Shown: positions 6,278-10,043 of the stretch, piece after piece
Layout of the letters: each line of letters begins with the position of its first letter
How positions within the stretch are numbered: position 1 is the stretch's first letter
NCBI GenBank assembly: GCA_035512595.1
Contig: DATKDU010000552.1
Coordinates: 1-10,043 of the forward strand
Length of the DNA stretch: 10,043 nucleotides
Reading direction: 5' to 3'
Source of the DNA: DATKDU01 sp035512595
GTDB lineage: Bacteria > Planctomycetota > Planctomycetia > Pirellulales > Pirellulaceae
Notes under the pieces: model-generated
What the model saw: only the letters and a program-made list of their open reading frames with translations
Databases searched by the model: none
What the model was told of the DNA's origin: nothing
Made by a program: the position numbers and the translations under genes

Positions 6278-6291
6278 TTGTCCGTGGACAA
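6278..6291. promoter_or_regulatory. 14-bp inverted repeat upstream of the small repeat-protein gene
   Basis: TTGTCC and GGACAA are exact inverted copies around GT, 36 nt after the XRE stop and about 140 nt before the ATG at 6430. It may be a second regulator site, but 6-bp arms occur by chance fairly often. It differs from the 21-bp palindrome, so it is unlikely to bind the same repressor. Confidence 0.22.
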
Positions 6292-6429
6292 AAGCGCTTG
6301 CAAGATCGCGTCGCGGGCGGGAACAATGTCCCATCAGGGCTGGAAACCAGACGAAGCCAGAAATTTGGCACTATGGTAGGGGCCATCTGGCCGCGTGACG
6401 CCAAGCCAGCCGAGTTGGGGAGACCAACA

Positions 6430-6663
6430 ATGATTGCTTTCGACGGCGACCACACCCGGCGTCCCTTCCAACGACTTTGTTCGCCGATCCTTGAGCCGGC
6501 GCAATCGTGCGTCAACATGACTTACGACCCTGGACCGGTGCCCGAGGCGACGCTGCCGATGGCCTACGACGATTCGGACACGGCCCCAAAACCGCTTGCG
6601 CCAGCATCGGCGTGCGTCAATATGGTTTATGATCCGGTTCCGAGCAGAATATCACCACCGTGA
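6430..6663 (+). CDS. Small protein with duplicated CVNMxYDPxP motif, unassigned
   Basis: This 77-residue protein starts at an ATG with a good ribosome site (GGGGAG at 6417-6422, 7 nt away); the frame is open upstream but unsupported. Residues 27-36 are CVNMTYDPGP and residues 62-71 are CVNMVYDPVP. Between them LPMAYDDSD at 42-50 looks like a degenerate third copy lacking the Cys. The two main copies differ at several synonymous positions (CAACATG versus CAATATG, GACCCT versus GATCCG), so the peptide, not just the DNA, seems conserved. The rest is proline-rich and probably unstructured, with no signal peptide or membrane segment. The N-terminal part (MIAFDGDHTRRPFQRL) is unlike the repeats. 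A peptide precursor, a motif-mediated binding partner or a secreted peptide are all possible; nothing distinguishes them. It lies between the XRE gene and dinB. Confidence 0.5.
   Translation: MIAFDGDHTRRPFQRLCSPILEPAQSCVNMTYDPGPVPEATLPMAYDDSDTAPKPLAPASACVNMVYDPVPSRISPP
6508..6642 (+). repeat. Coding repeat: two CVNMxYDPxP copies, 105 nt apart
   Basis: Copy one is at 6508-6537 and copy two at 6613-6642, in the same frame. At protein level 8 of 10 positions match. The intervening stretch holds the weaker copy around 6553-6579. Confidence 0.6.
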
Positions 6664-6724
6664 ACGGGCGATAATTGGCGGGACTCACCTTTCGGCTTGC
6701 CGCCCTGGACATGAGCACCACCGC

Positions 6725-7051
6725 ATGACCGACCAACTGCGTGAGCCCGACCAAATTCGCCGGGACTGTGCCCGCAAGCTCCGATCGGTGGAAACGAGTG
6801 GCATGTTCACGGCGATCCTCGGCTGCCTGCTCCACGAGGATTGGAGCGAGCCTAAGATCGAGGAGCTGCGGCTCACGCCGGATCGCTGCTTGCTCGCCCG
6901 TGTGGCCGGTGACGCCTCATTTAAGACGTTTCTCGGAGCCGAGGCAGACCTAATCCGCAACATCCACGGTATAGCGGCAGCCGCCGGACTCGACGGCGAT
7001 GAGGTGGGCTTTTTGGTAGGCGAAGTGGCGCGGCTCAAGAGGATTGAGTGA
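6725..7051 (+). CDS. Uncharacterised 108-residue protein upstream of dinB
   Basis: From the ATG at 6725 the frame gives 108 residues in an all-helical-looking protein with strong coding bias: RREDxxRKLRS-type helix near residues 11-22, TSGMFTAILGCLLHEDWSEP, a short strand-like TPDRCLLARVAG (51-62), and C-terminal helices FKTFLGAEADLIRNIHGIAA and DEVGFLVGEVARLKRIE. There is no signal peptide or membrane segment, so it is probably cytoplasmic. An in-frame ATG at 6596 exists, but that extension overlaps the previous gene and looks non-coding. It ends 19 nt before dinB, so the two are likely co-transcribed, which hints at a role tied to DNA damage or to polymerase IV. I recognise no family. Confidence 0.72.
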   Translation: MTDQLREPDQIRRDCARKLRSVETSGMFTAILGCLLHEDWSEPKIEELRLTPDRCLLARVAGDASFKTFLGAEADLIRNIHGIAAAAGLDGDEVGFLVGEVARLKRIE

Positions 7052-7070
7052 GCAGGCTGGAAACCTCTGA

Positions 7071-8228
7071 ATGATTCTCCACATCGACATGGACGCCTTC
7101 TACGCTTCCATCGAGGAGCGGGATGACCCGTCGCTGGCCGGCAAGCCGGTCATCGTCGGCGGGACGGCGGAGGGACGCGGCGTTGTCGCGGCAGCGAACT
7201 ACGTAGCCCGCAAGTTTGGCATTCACAGTGCCATGGCCTCCGCCCGTGCCAAGCGTCTGTGCCCGCACGCTGTCGTGATCAGGCCGCGAATCGACTACTA
7301 CGCGTCGGTGTCCAGGCAGATTCGCGAGATCTTTGAGCAGTTCACACCGCTGGTCGAGCCGTTATCCCTCGACGAGGCGTTTCTCGACGCGACCGGCAGC
7401 GAATCGCTGTTCGGATCCTCCGCGGAGATCGGACGGCAGATCAAGCGGCGAATCCGGTCGGAACTGCAGCTTGTCGCATCCGTAGGCGTCGCCCCGAACA
7501 AGTTTCTGGCCAAGATCGCCAGCGATTTGAGGAAGCCCGACGGCTTTGTGGTCGTCGAACCCGATGGCGTCCAGCCCTTTCTCGACCCGTTGCCCGTCGG
7601 ACGGATATGGGGAGTCGGCAAGGTGACCGGCCAGGTCTTCGAGCGGTTGGGCATTCATACGATCGGTGAGCTGCGAAAGCACTCGCTCGACACACTCCAT
7701 CAGTTGTTTGGAGCCTCGGGCGAACATTACTGGCAGCTCGCCCGCGGCATCGACAATCGGCCGGTGGTCCCCGACCGCGAGGCCAAGTCGATTTCGCATG
7801 AGACCACGTTTCCTGAGGACATCTCCGACACCGAAGTGCTGCGGGCATGGTTGGTAGACCTCGTTGAGCAGGTCGCCCGCCGTCTCCGGCGTCACAACCT
7901 CAAGGGCCGCACGGTCGAGCTGAAGGTGCGATTCGCTGACTTCAAGACGATCACTCGGTCGCTGACGCTGAAAGAACGAACCAACGTCACCCAAGAGTTG
8001 TTGGATGCAGGCATCGAACTGCTGACGAAACGTCTTCCGCCGCAACACCAGCCGGTGCGATTGCTGGGCTTTGGCGTCAACCAACTGGATGGCGCCGGTA
8101 CATCCCAGCAGCACTTATTCGACGAACCCGACCGCGAGCGTCATCGTGAGCTCGACACCGTGGCTGATCAGATCGCGGCGAAGTTCGGAACGCGGGCCCT
8201 GCGCCGTGGTGGCGGATTAGCAGAATAA
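7071..8228 (+). CDS. dinB: DNA polymerase IV (Y-family translesion polymerase)
   Basis: This 385-residue Y-family polymerase extends primers past damaged bases and can be mutagenic. The palm catalytic residues are visible: Asp6 in HIDMDAFYASIE and Asp101-Glu102 in SLDEAFLDATG. Tyr11 sits at the steric-gate position. The fingers/palm motif ASVGVAPNKFLAKIASDLRK at 136-155 is typical, as is the helix-hairpin-helix region RIWGVGKVTGQVFERLGIHT. The little-finger domain covers about 240-340. QQHLF at 346-350 fits the beta-clamp-binding pattern and is followed by a 35-residue tail (LDTVADQIAAKFGTRALRR) as in many Pol IV proteins. The ATG at 7071 is the right start by alignment of the first strand. 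Its stop TAA directly abuts the stop of the opposing minus-strand ORF. No recognisable LexA box was found upstream. Confidence 0.96.
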   Translation: MILHIDMDAFYASIEERDDPSLAGKPVIVGGTAEGRGVVAAANYVARKFGIHSAMASARAKRLCPHAVVIRPRIDYYASVSRQIREIFEQFTPLVEPLSLDEAFLDATGSESLFGSSAEIGRQIKRRIRSELQLVASVGVAPNKFLAKIASDLRKPDGFVVVEPDGVQPFLDPLPVGRIWGVGKVTGQVFERLGIHTIGELRKHSLDTLHQLFGASGEHYWQLARGIDNRPVVPDREAKSISHETTFPEDISDTEVLRAWLVDLVEQVARRLRRHNLKGRTVELKVRFADFKTITRSLTLKERTNVTQELLDAGIELLTKRLPPQHQPVRLLGFGVNQLDGAGTSQQHLFDEPDRERHRELDTVADQIAAKFGTRALRRGGGLAE

Positions 8229-8501
8229 TCACGGCCGTGCCGCCTCACTCCTCCATTGATTGACGATCGGTAGTACCCGATCCTCGATCAAGAAATCGAG
8301 CGTCCCAGAACTCGGTTCGCCTTCATCGTCGAAACTCAGTTCTTTGGTTTTGCAGACATACTCATTGATGTTTCGGTAAAACAAGCATTGCAGTCGGTTG
8401 ATCGTGGGGTCGATGTCGAACACCAGCCCCAACGGGCAGGGAAGATGCCGGGCAATTCCACAAAGGCAAGAGTGGGCGTGGGTGGGGCCGGGTAGAGGCA
8501 C
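8229..8501 (-). CDS. Unassigned ORF, possibly N-terminally broken
   Basis: From a GTG at 8501 the frame gives 90 residues. The C-terminal half is convincingly coding (FDIDPTINRLQCLFYRNINE, then YVCKTKELSFDDEGEP and FLIEDRVLPIVNQWRSEAARP), ending at a TGA that abuts the dinB stop. The N-terminal part (MPLPGPTHAHSCLCGIARHL) is less natural. The same frame stays open up to 8570 without a good start. In the next minus frame, 8440-8548 reads another plausible stretch (AINEPLKPRLRCLYPAPP and FVELPGIFPARWG), so a frameshift near 8420-8440 may have split a longer gene. It is downstream of the O-methyltransferase on the same strand, 62 nt from its stop. The family is not recognised. Confidence 0.5.
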   Translation of the reverse strand: MPLPGPTHAHSCLCGIARHLPCPLGLVFDIDPTINRLQCLFYRNINEYVCKTKELSFDDEGEPSSGTLDFLIEDRVLPIVNQWRSEAARP

Positions 8502-8563
8502 CGTAATCGCGGCTTCAGGGGCTCGTTGATAGCCAGAGACCTGCCCAAAAACTCGCCGCGGCC

Positions 8564-9238
8564 CTATGGATCAGCCGTGACGACCGCGACCGCCAACCCG
8601 TCATACCCCTTGCTCCCCACGGTCTGGATCGCCGTTGCACTAAGCCGCTTGTCGGCAGCGAGCTGCTCCAGGAAGCGGCGGACTCCCTGAACGTTCTCGT
8701 CGGCGCTCGTGCCGTCCACCACCGCCCCGTCACGGACCACGTTGTCGGCAATGATCATCGTCCCGCGGCGCGACAGGCGGACCACCAGTGGCAAGTAGTC
8801 GGGATAGCTCGGCTTGTCGGCGTCGATAAAGACCAGGTCGAACGGCCCGCGTCCTTCGGCGGCAAGCTTGGGAAGGGTCTCCTTGGCAGTTCCAACTCGA
8901 ATCTCAACCGCGGTCGATAGTTCTGCCCGCTCGATGTTCCGGCGTGCCACCTCGGCGTACCCCGGATTCGCTTCCAGCGTGACCAGTCGTCCGCCTGGCG
9001 GTAACGCACGTGCCAGCCAGATCGTGCTGTAGCCCCCGAGGGTGCCGATCTCCAGGATGCGGCGCGCCCCGTGCGTCAGTGCCAGCAAGAACAGCAGCTT
9101 GCCTTGGTTCGGCGTCACGTGAATCGGCGGCAGTCCCGCCGCGGCGCTGTCCGCCAGTGCAGCGTCGAGCGCCTGATCGGTCGAAACCAACAGCCCCGAC
9201 AGGTAGTCATCAACCGCGGTCCATTGTGGGTCAGTCAT
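8564..9238 (-). CDS. SAM-dependent O-methyltransferase (catechol/caffeoyl-CoA OMT-like, family 3)
   Basis: This 224-residue enzyme should transfer methyl from S-adenosylmethionine to a hydroxyl, usually a catechol or other vicinal diol, with a divalent metal. An N-terminal helix region carries the usual VTPNQGKLLFLLA entry to the fold (41-53). SAM motif I is LEIGTLGGYSTIWLARALP at 62-80, the acidic ribose ligand is E89 in TLEANP, and the metal/catalytic motif is FIDADKPSYPDYL with D139 and D141. Asp165-Asn166 in IIADNVVRDG complete the metal site. The length matches the family (about 220). It is cytoplasmic, and a weak GAGAG precedes the ATG. It is divergent from the TlpA-like gene across about 195 nt that must hold both promoters. 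The substrate cannot be inferred from context. Confidence 0.92.
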   Translation of the reverse strand: MTDPQWTAVDDYLSGLLVSTDQALDAALADSAAAGLPPIHVTPNQGKLLFLLALTHGARRILEIGTLGGYSTIWLARALPPGGRLVTLEANPGYAEVARRNIERAELSTAVEIRVGTAKETLPKLAAEGRGPFDLVFIDADKPSYPDYLPLVVRLSRRGTMIIADNVVRDGAVVDGTSADENVQGVRRFLEQLAADKRLSATAIQTVGSKGYDGLAVAVVTADP

Positions 9239-9433
9239 CGGTGCTACTCTCGCGGCGCAATGGACTCCGGCCAGTCGTTCCGCGTGCTGGCAGATGGAAT
9301 CGGCCGCCCAAGTGGTATTCTAACTTTCTGCGCTGGTATGTGATTGCGGCACACGCTGGCAATTCACTAACCTGAATCCTTTGGCGAACTGGTTGGCTCG
9401 CCTCTCTCGTCCCACTTGCACGGAGTGCCGCTC

Positions 9434-9976
9434 ATGTGCCGCAACTTCCTCGCTCTCGCGTTCTGGCTGGCCCTGGTCCCCGTTACGCTTGCCGTGGAGG
9501 AGCCCAAGGACGGCTTCAAGCGGGAGCGCAAGGAGGGGGACACCGCCAAAGATGCGCTGGAGGGCAAGTCTCCGCCTGCGCTGCAAGTTGAGGGCTGGAT
9601 CAATACGGAGGGGAAGGAACTCGACCTGGCCAGCCTCAAGGGGAAGGTCGTGGTGCTGGACTTTTGGGGCGTGTGGTGCGGTCCCTGCCGCGCGGCCATG
9701 CCGCACCTCAAGGAGCTTTATGCCAAGCACAAGGAGGACGGGCTCGTGGTGATCGGAATTCACACCACCAATCAGGGCGAGAAGGTGGCCGAGTATGTGC
9801 AGGAGGAATCGCTCCCCTGGCCCGTCGCCGTGGACGTGGAGAAGAAGACGGTCACGGCATTCAAAGTGGACAGCTATCCCGACTACTACGTGATCGATCG
9901 AACGGGGAATCTCCGCGTGGCCGATCTGGCAAATTCAGAGTTGGACCGCGTCGTCGAGGCGCTGCTGAAGGAATAG
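9434..9976 (+). CDS. Exported TlpA/ResA-like thiol-disulfide oxidoreductase
   Basis: This 180-residue protein carries a Sec signal peptide (residues 1-20, FLALAFWLALVPVTLA, cleavage after TLA). A charged linker rich in Lys and Glu follows, and then a thioredoxin fold from about residue 44. The redox motif WCGPC is at 81-85 within VVVLDFWGVWCGPCRAAMP, and the cis-proline is P149 in VDSYPDYYVIDR. KSPPALQVEGW and DLASLKGK match the AhpC/TSA-Redoxin-like TlpA entry strands. It probably reduces disulfides or serves cytochrome c maturation in the periplasm; no ccm genes are nearby, so its partner is unknown. The ATG at 9434 is chosen over an in-frame TTG at 9416 because GGAG at 9422-9425 sits 8 nt before it and the signal peptide then begins properly (MCRNFL). 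Confidence 0.93.
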   Translation: MCRNFLALAFWLALVPVTLAVEEPKDGFKRERKEGDTAKDALEGKSPPALQVEGWINTEGKELDLASLKGKVVVLDFWGVWCGPCRAAMPHLKELYAKHKEDGLVVIGIHTTNQGEKVAEYVQEESLPWPVAVDVEKKTVTAFKVDSYPDYYVIDRTGNLRVADLANSELDRVVEALLKE

Positions 9977-9998
9977 CCCGGTCTCCGGCGCTGATAAA

Positions 9999-10024
9999 CC
10001 GGCGAACGGAACTGCATTCGCCGG
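9999..10024 (+). terminator. Strong hairpin after the TlpA-like gene
   Basis: CCGGCGAA at 9999-10006 pairs exactly with TTCGCCGG at 10017-10024 around a 10-nt loop, 22 nt past the stop. No T-run follows, so it is either a terminator of the T-poor kind seen in GC-rich genomes or a 3'-end-protecting structure. Confidence 0.42.
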
Positions 10025-10043
10025 CACGTTCTGTAGCGTGCTC

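Noticed and set aside
6244..6429. Upstream extension of the CVNM-repeat ORF
   Set aside because: The ATG at 6430 has a clear ribosome site; the upstream residues look non-coding and the region contains an inverted repeat.
7362..8114. 250-codon minus-strand ORF
   Set aside because: Antisense to dinB, which carries all Y-family motifs; composition is typical of a shadow frame.

Overview
The window looks like chromosome from a GC-rich planctomycete, probably of the Pirellulales/Gemmatales type. This is an inference. It rests on a Sec-exported formylglycine sulfatase next to a Tat-exported esterase-type alpha/beta hydrolase, sparse Shine-Dalgarno signals, wide gene-poor gaps and many small orphan genes. 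No rRNA, tRNA, CRISPR array, transposase or integrase was seen.

Layout. Positions 1-838 are gene-poor: a possible 3' end of a gene running in from the left (2-181), a stretch with no convincing gene, and a frame-broken coding remnant (507-742). On the minus strand a two-gene unit follows: an alpha/beta hydrolase (2205-3338), then 22 nt later an arylsulfatase-type sulfatase (839-2182). Both are exported, which suits breakdown of sulfated and esterified polysaccharide. After a 470-nt gap comes an orphan helix-turn-helix protein (3809-4282) with a possible terminator. A 400-nt non-coding stretch then holds a perfect 16-bp palindrome and ends at a small, frame-broken ORF with a good ribosome site (4680-4837).

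The most interesting part is 4901-7051. A short proline/threonine-rich lipoprotein and a single-pass membrane protein resembling DUF4230 form a translationally coupled pair on the minus strand (ATGA overlap). They are divergent from a 78-residue XRE/Cro-type repressor, and a perfect 21-bp palindrome lies in the shared promoter region, so the layout looks like a small self-contained regulated module. Downstream of the repressor on the plus strand are a 77-residue protein with a repeated CVNMxYDPxP motif, an uncharacterised 108-residue protein, and then DNA polymerase IV (dinB).

The right end holds a poorly understood minus-strand ORF whose stop abuts that of dinB, an O-methyltransferase of the catechol/caffeoyl-CoA type (minus), and a divergent exported TlpA-like thioredoxin (plus) followed by a strong hairpin.

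Family calls come from motifs read by eye; no database search was possible. The sulfatase, hydrolase, DinB, O-methyltransferase, TlpA and XRE calls are firm at family level. DUF4230 is probable, and the remaining ORFs are unassigned.
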